NCBI GenBank assembly: GCA_044357715.1
Contig: JBIKPA010000313.1
Coordinates: 1 to 5,931 of the forward strand
Direction: 5' to 3'
Source of the DNA: IMCC26207 sp044357715
GTDB lineage: Bacteria > Actinomycetota > Acidimicrobiia > Acidimicrobiales > Microtrichaceae
Length of the DNA: 5,931 nt
Position 1 is the stretch's first letter. Each line of letters starts with the position of its first letter. The notes beneath the pieces were generated by a model. That model saw only the letters and a list, made by a program, of their open reading frames with translations. It searched no databases and was not told the DNA's origin. Both the position numbers and the translations under genes were made by a program. Below are positions 1 to 5,536 of the stretch, one piece after another.

Positions 1-215
1 TTGCATTGAACACCATCGATAAGGGTGCTCGATTCTGGTTCGTTAACGGTCAGTACGTCACTCCTATCTATCACTCGACTCGCTACATGAAGAAGCATGA
101 TGTGATGCGTCACCCAAATCAGCCGTTCACTTGGGTTCAGCCTGTTGACTGCTGGTGGAACGTGTTCTGCAACAGCCGTCAGCGTCACGGAATCGTTGCC
201 CCTATTGCTGTCTAA
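1..215 (+). CDS. Probable major capsid protein, C-terminal fragment (5' end outside window)
   Basis: The reading frame is open from the left edge (first whole codon at base 3) to the TAA at 213-215, so only about the last 70 residues are present. A TTG at base 6 is in frame but is more likely an internal Leu codon, because the frame continues upstream and no ribosome site can be seen. The fragment is rich in aromatic and basic residues (RFWFVNGQYVTPIYHSTRYM, then CWWNVFCNSRQRHG, ending APIAV), which suits a folded structural protein rather than a fibre tip. The major-capsid call is mostly contextual: it lies directly before a decoration-type gene and an adaptor-type gene, and is followed by a strong hairpin, as often seen after highly expressed capsid genes. 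I do not recognise a specific capsid family. It could be another head protein. Confidence 0.5.
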   Translation, partial: ALNTIDKGARFWFVNGQYVTPIYHSTRYMKKHDVMRHPNQPFTWVQPVDCWWNVFCNSRQRHGIVAPIAV

Positions 216-222
216 CACAAAT

Positions 223-250
223 GGGGGGTGGGTCATCCCACCCCCTTCTC
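223..250 (+). terminator. G/C-rich hairpin after the capsid gene, terminator-like
   Basis: A 9-bp perfect stem (GGGGGTGGG at 224-232 with CCCACCCCC at 237-245) closes a 4-base loop TCAT and is followed by TTCTCTC. The pyrimidine tail holds few consecutive T, so it may act as a leaky terminator or as an mRNA 3'-end stabiliser rather than a full stop. It lies 8 bases after the capsid stop codon and just before the ribosome site of the next gene. A leaky terminator after the major capsid gene is known in T7 (after gene 10). The match here is by position and shape only. Confidence 0.5.
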
Positions 251-254
251 TCAC

Positions 255-262
255 AAAGGAAA
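255..262 (+). promoter_or_regulatory. Ribosome binding site that fixes the start at 267
   Basis: AAAGGAAA ends 4 bases before the ATG at 267. It supports ATG 267 over the in-frame GTG at 228, which sits inside the hairpin stem and has no Shine-Dalgarno sequence. Only 267 gives a protein start (MIFTPSAGPLG) that lines up with the start of the paralogous domain at 3303 (MTFAPIQNRLG). Confidence 0.75.
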
Positions 263-266
263 TCAC

Positions 267-770
267 ATGATCTTTACTCCTTCGGCTGGTCCTCTCGGCG
301 CACACCCTGCGCCATACATCACGAAGTGTGTTGCTCGCGTAGCAACACTCGCAGTTGGTGATGTTGTTGTCACTTCGTTTCTTCACAGTACTCCTGTTCT
401 CGATCCAAGTTTGGGCTATGACCCTCTGTATGTGTTCAACTGCGTTGCTCCTGCTGATGGTAATTTGACAAACAACAATGGTTATATTGGGGTTGTTACT
501 GATCTCAATGGAACCAGTGGTGCTGCTGGCTCAATCGTGACCGTGCAGTTTGGTGGAATTGTTACTGCGAAAGTAACACCATCTACCACTCTCGTTCCCG
601 GAACGATTTTGACTCCAAGTGATGCTGGTGCAACATTTGTTGACGGTGGTGGTGCTACAGCCGCTACCGTTGGTGGTGCTGTTCTGATGCAAGACACGAC
701 CGGAACTTCCACCATTCTTGCTCGCGTGTTTGTTCCGCTCCAGTATTGGTTCCGTATTGCTACGCCTTGA
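267..770 (+). CDS. Putative capsid decoration (cement) protein, 167 aa
   Basis: A small protein rich in Gly, Val and Thr, with almost no Lys and predicted by eye to be mostly beta-strand. It has no signal peptide or membrane helix. Conserved-looking blocks are GDVVVTSFLH (31-40), YVFNC (55-59), GYIGVVTDL (72-80), VTVQFGGIVTAKV (91-103) and RVFVPLQYWF (153-162). All of these recur at the N-terminus of the 642-residue protein at 3303, so the two genes share a duplicated domain. Position directly after the probable major capsid gene, the size and the VQFGGI..AKV....GT.L pattern suggest a beta-barrel capsid decoration protein that stabilises the shell. The general style recalls DUF2190-type capsid cement proteins, but I cannot assign that family from sequence alone. 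Hairpins stand on both sides of the gene, which fits separate control of a high-copy product. The start is set by AAAGGAAA at 255-262. Confidence 0.6.
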   Translation: MIFTPSAGPLGAHPAPYITKCVARVATLAVGDVVVTSFLHSTPVLDPSLGYDPLYVFNCVAPADGNLTNNNGYIGVVTDLNGTSGAAGSIVTVQFGGIVTAKVTPSTTLVPGTILTPSDAGATFVDGGGATAATVGGAVLMQDTTGTSTILARVFVPLQYWFRIATP

Positions 771-788
771 TGATTGATTAAACCCACA

Positions 789-816
789 CCACTGGACGGG
801 GAAACCCGTCCAGTGG
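789..816 (+). promoter_or_regulatory. Perfect 12-bp hairpin with GAAA tetraloop just before the adaptor start
   Basis: CCACTGGACGGG (789-800) pairs fully with CCCGTCCAGTGG (805-816) around a GAAA (GNRA) loop. Only six bases (ATTTCA) separate the stem from the ATG at 823. There is no T run, so it is not a standard intrinsic terminator. The only Shine-Dalgarno-like bases for the next gene are GTGGA (813-817), which lie mostly inside the 3' arm of the stem. The structure could therefore hold down translation of the adaptor, block exonuclease decay of the upstream decoration mRNA, or be an RNA-processing site. The fold is read directly; the role is inference. Confidence 0.65.
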
Positions 817-822
817 ATTTCA

Positions 823-1548
823 ATGCTTTACTACAAAGACCTGACGAACCATGTGTTGCTTGCCATCGGTGGTCGCCCATCGACTGCCGCTGGTCAGACT
901 GTCGCAGAACGACAGGCTGAGATTATCAATCAGGCTGGTGAGCATCTGTTTGGCTACCAGTGGACGTTCAGGCAAGCCACTGCGCTGTTGTCAACGGTTG
1001 CAACCCAGCCCTATGTGGTCTTGCCTGCTGACTTTTCTGAACTGATCGCCGCGTGGAGTGGAACACTTCCGCTCTTGATCACTAATCAGGACGAGGTAGA
1101 GAACACCCGCTCGTCTGAATTCAACAGTTACGGTACGCGAGGGTATGTGAAGGCTGTTGTGCCTACAAATGCTGCGCCTACACAGTCGTATCAGTTGCAA
1201 ATCTATCCAACTCCTGAAAGTAACGAAGCAAACAAGATCAAGATCACGTATCGCACTGGCTGGCAGCGCGTATCGACTGCAAATCTGCCCACGGATGTCA
1301 TCTCAATCCCTCTTTATTTAGAGGCTTTGCTCGTTCTCTACGTCCGGGCAATTACTGAGTCGTATGAAGACGGGCAGCAGTCTCAGCGTCTTGCAGAGAT
1401 TGAGGCTGGACCACTCTTTGGTACTGCGCAGCGCAAGGACGGAATGCTGCAAGCCCACTTTGGACAGTTGCGACCAAACGTTTGGACAAACAACTATCGA
1501 AACAACGGCGGGTTCGTTATGACGAACACTGTCCCAAATCCATCATAA
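823..1548 (+). CDS. Putative head-to-tail adaptor protein (T7 gp11 / P22 gp4-like), 241 aa
   Basis: A soluble protein that probably forms part of the ring joining the portal to the tail. The pattern is typical of short-tailed phage adaptors: an N-terminal helical stretch (YKDLTNHVLLAIG, 4-16; AERQAEIINQAGEHLF, 28-43), an aromatic turn YQWTFR (45-50), LPADF (67-71), a beta segment LQIYPTP (125-131) followed by ITYRTGWQ (141-148), then a helix with PLYLEALLVLYVRAITE (163-179). In this family, LPaDF and L.lyP.P...i.l.Y.r are common, but the match is by eye and homology to T7 gp11 or P22 gp4 is not proven. No in-frame alternative ATG exists upstream (stop at 775-777), so ATG 823 is the start even though it lacks a good ribosome site and sits just after a strong hairpin. 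The Asn-rich C-terminus (from about 216) looks flexible. Confidence 0.55.
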   Translation: MLYYKDLTNHVLLAIGGRPSTAAGQTVAERQAEIINQAGEHLFGYQWTFRQATALLSTVATQPYVVLPADFSELIAAWSGTLPLLITNQDEVENTRSSEFNSYGTRGYVKAVVPTNAAPTQSYQLQIYPTPESNEANKIKITYRTGWQRVSTANLPTDVISIPLYLEALLVLYVRAITESYEDGQQSQRLAEIEAGPLFGTAQRKDGMLQAHFGQLRPNVWTNNYRNNGGFVMTNTVPNPS

Positions 1549-1553
1549 GGAAA
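1547..1553 (+). promoter_or_regulatory. Ribosome binding site for the gene at 1558
   Basis: AAGGAAA overlaps the last two bases of the preceding TAA stop and ends 4 bases before ATG 1558. It closely resembles the AAAGGAAA site at 255-262, which suggests the same host translation signals act on both. Confidence 0.65.
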
Positions 1554-1557
1554 CGCC

Positions 1558-2079
1558 ATGTCAGTAGACCTATCAGGACTAGCCGGAACTGTTACTGTTC
1601 AACGAACGCTTGTTGATGCATTTGAATTGGCAAGTCCTACGAACGTGACTACGGTTACAACTGCTGCCACAAAGTTTTCTACTGCTACGCGACCTGCTAC
1701 TACTGGCGCAAGCGTAGTCGTTGCATCACAATTGAATTACATCAAGTTCCAAACGCTATCGACATCTGGCAACGTAGTCACGGTATATGTCATCGGGTGG
1801 ACGTATTCGACATCAACGTCTGTATGGATTCCGTCACTACTGGTTAAGATGGTGGTGACATCATCTACTGCTGGTCCGATTACTGTTGCTGGTACAGCCT
1901 TGTATTCCGGTCGAGCATATGCCGCTCCATCACTTGGAGATGCAAAGCGATATGAAGGCGAAAATGCATCGTGTCCAAACGGGTTTGCAATTGTTGATAC
2001 AACTGGTTGCGAACTTGTTGAATTGCACATGGTGTCTAGTTCTGCTGTTGCCGCAAACGCAGTCGTTGGTTATCTATGA
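1558..2079 (+). CDS. Uncharacterised virion-associated protein, 173 aa
   Basis: I do not recognise this protein. It is very rich in Thr, Ser, Val and Ala, poor in charged residues, and has a strand-like pattern (for example NYIKFQTLSTSGNVVTVYVIGW at 61-82 and SLLVKMVVTS at 93-102), as expected for a beta-sandwich virion part. It has two Cys (139 and 151) in the segment GENASCPNGFAIVDTTGCELVELHMV (134-159); the compact Cys spacing might matter in a small C-terminal subdomain. There is no signal peptide, membrane helix or enzymatic motif. A good ribosome site precedes it, and its stop overlaps the next start by ATGA, so it is probably translated together with the spike protein that follows. It could be a minor head or tail protein, or an accessory partner of that spike. 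Confidence 0.6.
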   Translation: MSVDLSGLAGTVTVQRTLVDAFELASPTNVTTVTTAATKFSTATRPATTGASVVVASQLNYIKFQTLSTSGNVVTVYVIGWTYSTSTSVWIPSLLVKMVVTSSTAGPITVAGTALYSGRAYAAPSLGDAKRYEGENASCPNGFAIVDTTGCELVELHMVSSSAVAANAVVGYL

Positions 2080-3287
2080 TGCAAGACAGAGCACGAACTT
2101 GGTATTTGGGTGGTGATCCGATGCAGCGATGTCGCGAGCGTCAATTACCATTGAATGGTCCAGATGGATCTCTGCTTTCGCTTGACTTTACAAGTGGAGC
2201 ACTGGATTCTCGCATCACATTTACACGTTCATCTGTTGCTACATACATAGACAAGTATGGAATGGTTGTTAATGCCGCCGTCAACGAGCCGCGATTTACA
2301 TACGCTTCTCCGGGAAATCCGCGTGGCTTGCTTATTGAGCAAGCATCAACCAATGTGTTGAATTGGAGTGAAACGTTTGCTGGCATTGGTGGGTCGAACA
2401 ACGACTGGGCTGACTCCAACATCACACGATCAACTGGAAGTTATTCGCCCGATGGGGTATCTCGGGCTATTGTCTTTACCGCAACGGCTTCTGACGCAAC
2501 TGTGATTTCAACTACCCAAACCGGAAAGCCAAACGCAACCCGTGTCTGTAGTGTTTGGTTGAGACGAGTAAATGGAAGTGGAAATATTCAAACCACCTTT
2601 GCAGCACTTCCGGCGTGGACGACAATTGTTATTACAAGCGAGTGGACGCGGTATTCGTTTCAAACAAACTCTACTGAACAAACTATTGGTTTTCGCATTC
2701 AGAATTCTGGCGATGCAATTGAAATATGGGGAGTTCAGTTAGAAACTGGAACTCTGCCAACGAGTTACATTCGCACGACAGGACTTCGCGTTACTAGAGA
2801 AATAGATACTGCGATCATTGGTGGTACTAACTTTAGCAATTGGTATAAGGGTGGAACAGCGGGAACCTTTGTGACTGCGTGGTGTCGATGCAATGCTACG
2901 ACTACACAGCGCACCGTCATTGCTACTAATGATGTCTTGAACCAACACCTTCATCAGTACATAGCGGCGACCACCTCGCGGCTTCGACTGGCTGACAAGG
3001 TTCCCGCGTTTATTGAGACTGCAAATGCTTCCCTTGATAATTCAGTGAACAAGGGCGCGTTTGCTTATAACGGTTCAAGTCAAAGTATTTGCTTGAATGG
3101 CGGAACAGTTGTTACTGGAACACTGGCGTTTACCACCGCGCCAACATGGTTGAGCATTGGCGGACCATCGACAAACGGTACGAGTATTACCGACACGACT
3201 GTACTGCTCAACAACGCGATTAGAAGTATTAAGTACTTCCCAACGCGATTGTCTGATGCTGACATTAAAACCATTACCACCTTATAA
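2076..3287 (+). CDS. Phage spike/fibre protein with concanavalin-like domains, 403 aa
   Basis: A probable surface-exposed virion protein that binds the host cell. It carries the motif series seen in a widespread set of phage proteins often labelled 'head spike fiber' or LamG-like: SLDFTSGALDSRITFTRSS (35-53), PRGLLIEQASTNVLNWSETF (82-101), TSEWTRYSF (187-195), EIWGVQLETGTLPTSYI (216-232), VTREID (239-244), FSNWY (253-257) and a C-terminal IKYFPTRLSDADIKTITTL (385-403). By family knowledge this implies one beta-sandwich of carbohydrate-binding type at about 90-235 and a concanavalin-A/LamG-like sandwich at about 245-403. It starts with ATGATG; the first ATG overlaps the previous stop (ATGA), suggesting coupled translation. 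Met17 (ATG at 2124, with GGTGG upstream) is an alternative start. The first ~34 residues are basic and may attach the protein to the virion. Whether it sits on head or tail is not decidable here. Confidence 0.75.
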   Translation: MMQDRARTWYLGGDPMQRCRERQLPLNGPDGSLLSLDFTSGALDSRITFTRSSVATYIDKYGMVVNAAVNEPRFTYASPGNPRGLLIEQASTNVLNWSETFAGIGGSNNDWADSNITRSTGSYSPDGVSRAIVFTATASDATVISTTQTGKPNATRVCSVWLRRVNGSGNIQTTFAALPAWTTIVITSEWTRYSFQTNSTEQTIGFRIQNSGDAIEIWGVQLETGTLPTSYIRTTGLRVTREIDTAIIGGTNFSNWYKGGTAGTFVTAWCRCNATTTQRTVIATNDVLNQHLHQYIAATTSRLRLADKVPAFIETANASLDNSVNKGAFAYNGSSQSICLNGGTVVTGTLAFTTAPTWLSIGGPSTNGTSITDTTVLLNNAIRSIKYFPTRLSDADIKTITTL

Positions 3288-3302
3288 CTTCCGGATAAAA
3301 CT

Positions 3303-5231
3303 ATGACATTTGCACCGATTCAAAATCGTCTTGGCGTACAACCAGTAGGAACAACTGTTACCTGCGTGAACAAGTCTGGTACATCGGTTGCCATTGGCGA
3401 TCTAGTGATTACCTCGTTCATCCACGCTGGCGCGGTCGTTAATCCTGAGCAGGCTGCGAACACTGGATATGTGTTCAACTGCATCCGCAAGGCGGTGTCT
3501 ACGGAGACTGGAAACACAGGCTACCTTGGCGTGGTCACGGGTCTGATGACTGGCGCAGGCGGGAACGGTCGCGAGGTGCAGGTGCAATTCGGCGGCATCT
3601 GCCAAGCGAAGGTATTGGTTAACGCCACCGTTAGTTCGGGAACGCTTCTTGGCGTTTCGGCGACTGCTGGCGTGTTGTCAAACGCGGTCAGCACATCCGA
3701 TTATTCAGTCACGTTGATGGACAATGCAGCGGTTGCTGATGGAACCGCGCTCAAGCGTGTCTATATTCCAACAGAGTATTCGTTCAATACGGGAACTGTT
3801 GTCCCCGGCGTGTACGGAAGCAAGTCAGCGGCGCGGTTTATTTTGGATGCCGTGAACAATACTGCCAGCCTCGACTGCCTTTGGGTGGGCGATAGCAACA
3901 CGGGATATCAAGGATTTGGATGGTGTGACGGATTCCAGCATGGTCTTTGTCAGGCTGGCGCAAATATGTATGCGACAATGATTAACTTCCCGTACAACGA
4001 TCAGTACGAACTCGGATATCGAACTCGCATCTTTGGCTCGTTTGAAGCCGATCCCGCGTCTGCCCAAGGTTTAGTTGCTGGAACTAGTGTATCAAGTGGG
4101 GCATCGGCTACGCTGAAACAAACCTACTCAATCGGTAGTGGAAAGTTGGGTGTTACAGGAACGGGAGGCAATTTCCCAGCGTCAACACCGCCGAACTTTG
4201 TAGACGTTCCATCAGCGAGAGTAGGTTCTCCCGGCGCGCTTGATTTATACACAAACACCGCGCTTTGGGTGTATATGCGGAAGATCCAAACAAGTGGTGG
4301 AGCGGCAGATATCAGTACATCTTTCGGCGCGCCTTGCCCCATTAACTTTAATGGCGAATTGAAGTTCCGCGCACAACTAAACATTCGTTCAGGTGGAACA
4401 GGTTCGTTCACCACGCGCTGGGGAAATAGTGCAGGACAAGCGTTAACTGGAACGGGAGTTGTTGCAACACAAAACACAACAACCGTATCAGCATCGCCTG
4501 ATGTGTGGGACACATATGTCCACACTCTTGCCGCTAACGCGGATAGATATGTTTATCCCGGAACAAACGGTGGCGAACTGATTCGCATGACGATTGACGG
4601 CGGTACGACAGGTACTGGTGGAATAACACACCGTACTTCTGTTGGGTGTTGCAGCATTTACCGACCAAATACGATTGGAACAAGCAACTCAATCATGGAG
4701 TATCGAGGCGGTGCAACGCTTACGGATCTTGCATTCGACATTTCGGAAGCAGCCGGAGGATTTTGCAAAATGCTTTTGAAGGAAACGCGGGATCGTCAAA
4801 TTGTCGCTGGTGGCAGCGGTCGAGTATTGCTTTGCATTCAAGGTGGTGTGAACAATGGCGATTGGTCACCAAGTAATGCTGCGGCGGCAATTACTGCGGT
4901 TGAAGGAATCAAGACAAGTATCAAGGCGCAGTGGGCTGCGCTTGGATACCCAGCGACCGATTTGTACTTCTTGTTTATGGTTAGTCACCCAGTTGAAGCG
5001 GGTGATACAAATTTAGGTATTTTAAGAACACTCGCACAGGCGTACTACACCAACAGCACAGATACCCTATTTGTAAACCTCAACGAAATTGCGCCGTATG
5101 AAAAAATCCTTTCAAATAATTGGTATCAATTTGAAGGCGGAACACTTAAATTTGAACATTTTGCTGGTTCTGGTCGCGGCTACGAAACCATCAGCAGCGC
5201 AATCGTCAGCAATATTTGCAGGTTTGCTTAA
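3303..5231 (+). CDS. Decoration-domain / SGNH-hydrolase-like fusion, probable virion carbohydrate esterase, 642 aa
   Basis: Residues 1-165 repeat the decoration protein at 267: GDLVITSFIH (32-41), YVFNC (56-60), GYLGVVTGL (73-81), VQVQFGGICQAKV (92-104), RVYIPTEYSF (152-161). After a short linker comes an SGNH/GDSL-like module: block I WVGDSNTGYQGFGW (194-207, Ser198 as likely nucleophile), a block III-like GGVNNGDW (514-521, Asn517 as oxyanion Asn), the helix AAAAITAVEGIKTSIKAQW (526-544), a strand LYFLFMVSHP (554-563) and a C-terminal block V-like EHFAGSGRGYETI (618-630, His619). The Asp normally three residues before the His is Lys616 here. About 230 residues (roughly 245-480), rich in Gly/Thr and likely a beta-sandwich, sit between blocks I and III, much more than in simple SGNH enzymes. 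SGNH enzymes remove acyl groups from esters; in phages they may deacetylate capsule or O-antigen. The ribosome site is weak (GGAT, 3294-3297 region). The fusion suggests display on the virion; catalytic activity is uncertain. Confidence 0.65.
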   Translation: MTFAPIQNRLGVQPVGTTVTCVNKSGTSVAIGDLVITSFIHAGAVVNPEQAANTGYVFNCIRKAVSTETGNTGYLGVVTGLMTGAGGNGREVQVQFGGICQAKVLVNATVSSGTLLGVSATAGVLSNAVSTSDYSVTLMDNAAVADGTALKRVYIPTEYSFNTGTVVPGVYGSKSAARFILDAVNNTASLDCLWVGDSNTGYQGFGWCDGFQHGLCQAGANMYATMINFPYNDQYELGYRTRIFGSFEADPASAQGLVAGTSVSSGASATLKQTYSIGSGKLGVTGTGGNFPASTPPNFVDVPSARVGSPGALDLYTNTALWVYMRKIQTSGGAADISTSFGAPCPINFNGELKFRAQLNIRSGGTGSFTTRWGNSAGQALTGTGVVATQNTTTVSASPDVWDTYVHTLAANADRYVYPGTNGGELIRMTIDGGTTGTGGITHRTSVGCCSIYRPNTIGTSNSIMEYRGGATLTDLAFDISEAAGGFCKMLLKETRDRQIVAGGSGRVLLCIQGGVNNGDWSPSNAAAAITAVEGIKTSIKAQWAALGYPATDLYFLFMVSHPVEAGDTNLGILRTLAQAYYTNSTDTLFVNLNEIAPYEKILSNNWYQFEGGTLKFEHFAGSGRGYETISSAIVSNICRFA

Positions 5232-5275
5232 CACCTTACTACCAAACCTATCGCCTTTAGTTTGCAATTAAATAC

Positions 5276-5536
5276 ATGAGTCCACAATCCACAACCAAAC
5301 TGTTCAATCTGGAAAAAGCCCAGTTGACTCTGACCATCCTCCTCATTCTCGGTGCGGTTGTTTACGTTGGTCGGCGGTTGGAGTCTGATGATCGCCAGCA
5401 ACGCCTATTGGAAACCATTGCTGGTGACATCAACCTGATTAAGGATCGCAACGCTGATGCCAGTGCGCAGATCCGTGTGATCGGCGAGCGCGTCTCGCAA
5501 GTCGAGAAGCGGCTGGAGCGCATGGAGACTCGATGA
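5276..5536 (+). CDS. Small one-helix membrane protein with coiled coil, likely lysis-module protein, 86 aa
   Basis: One hydrophobic helix (about 15-32, AQLTLTILLILGAVVYVG) follows a short N-terminus. The rest is charged and helical, with a clean 3-4-3-4-3 heptad spacing in I66, I69, V73, V76, L80 and M83, so it very likely forms a coiled coil. No signal-peptidase site is apparent. The shape (N-terminal membrane anchor plus coiled coil), the placement after the spike genes and the 4-base overlap with a lipoprotein gene fit either an i-spanin (Rz-like) or a small holin-type protein. At 86 residues it is short for Rz, and positive charges on both sides of the helix (K8, K14; R33, R34) leave the topology open. 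No Shine-Dalgarno sequence is seen before ATG 5276, yet an in-frame stop at 5258-5260 rules out an upstream start. I cannot name a family. Confidence 0.6.
   Translation: MSPQSTTKLFNLEKAQLTLTILLILGAVVYVGRRLESDDRQQRLLETIAGDINLIKDRNADASAQIRVIGERVSQVEKRLERMETR
5524..5527 (+). promoter_or_regulatory. Ribosome binding site for the lipoprotein gene at 5533
   Basis: GGAG lies 5 bases before ATG 5533, inside the end of the previous gene. With the ATGA overlap it supports 5533 as the real start and suggests translation coupled to the membrane protein. Confidence 0.6.

Noticed and set aside
228..266. GTG 228 as the start of the decoration gene (13 extra residues)
   Set aside because: GTG 228 lies in the hairpin stem without a ribosome site, whereas ATG 267 follows AAAGGAAA and matches the N-terminus of the paralogous domain at 3303.
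155..361. Open frame of 68 residues on the + strand
   Set aside because: It runs across the capsid gene end, the hairpin and the decoration gene in another frame, and its composition (Ser/Arg/Cys-rich) looks like noise.
482..880. 132-residue open frame on the - strand
   Set aside because: It is antisense to the decoration gene and adaptor start, crosses the hairpin and has no ribosome site; the strand-symmetric codon pattern of the real gene explains it.
4124..4525. 133-residue open frame on the - strand
   Set aside because: It lies wholly inside the SGNH fusion gene; no initiation signal or recognisable motif. Best explained as a shadow frame.
5098..5271. Small overlapping + frame (start near 5098) with a hydrophobic middle, ending just before the membrane-protein gene
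   Set aside because: It could be imagined as a holin, but it has no ribosome site and covers the conserved block V region of the fusion gene in another frame.
5232..5275. Possible promoter between the SGNH fusion and the small membrane protein
   Set aside because: The gap is A/T-rich, but no -35/-10 pair with normal spacing could be found by eye.
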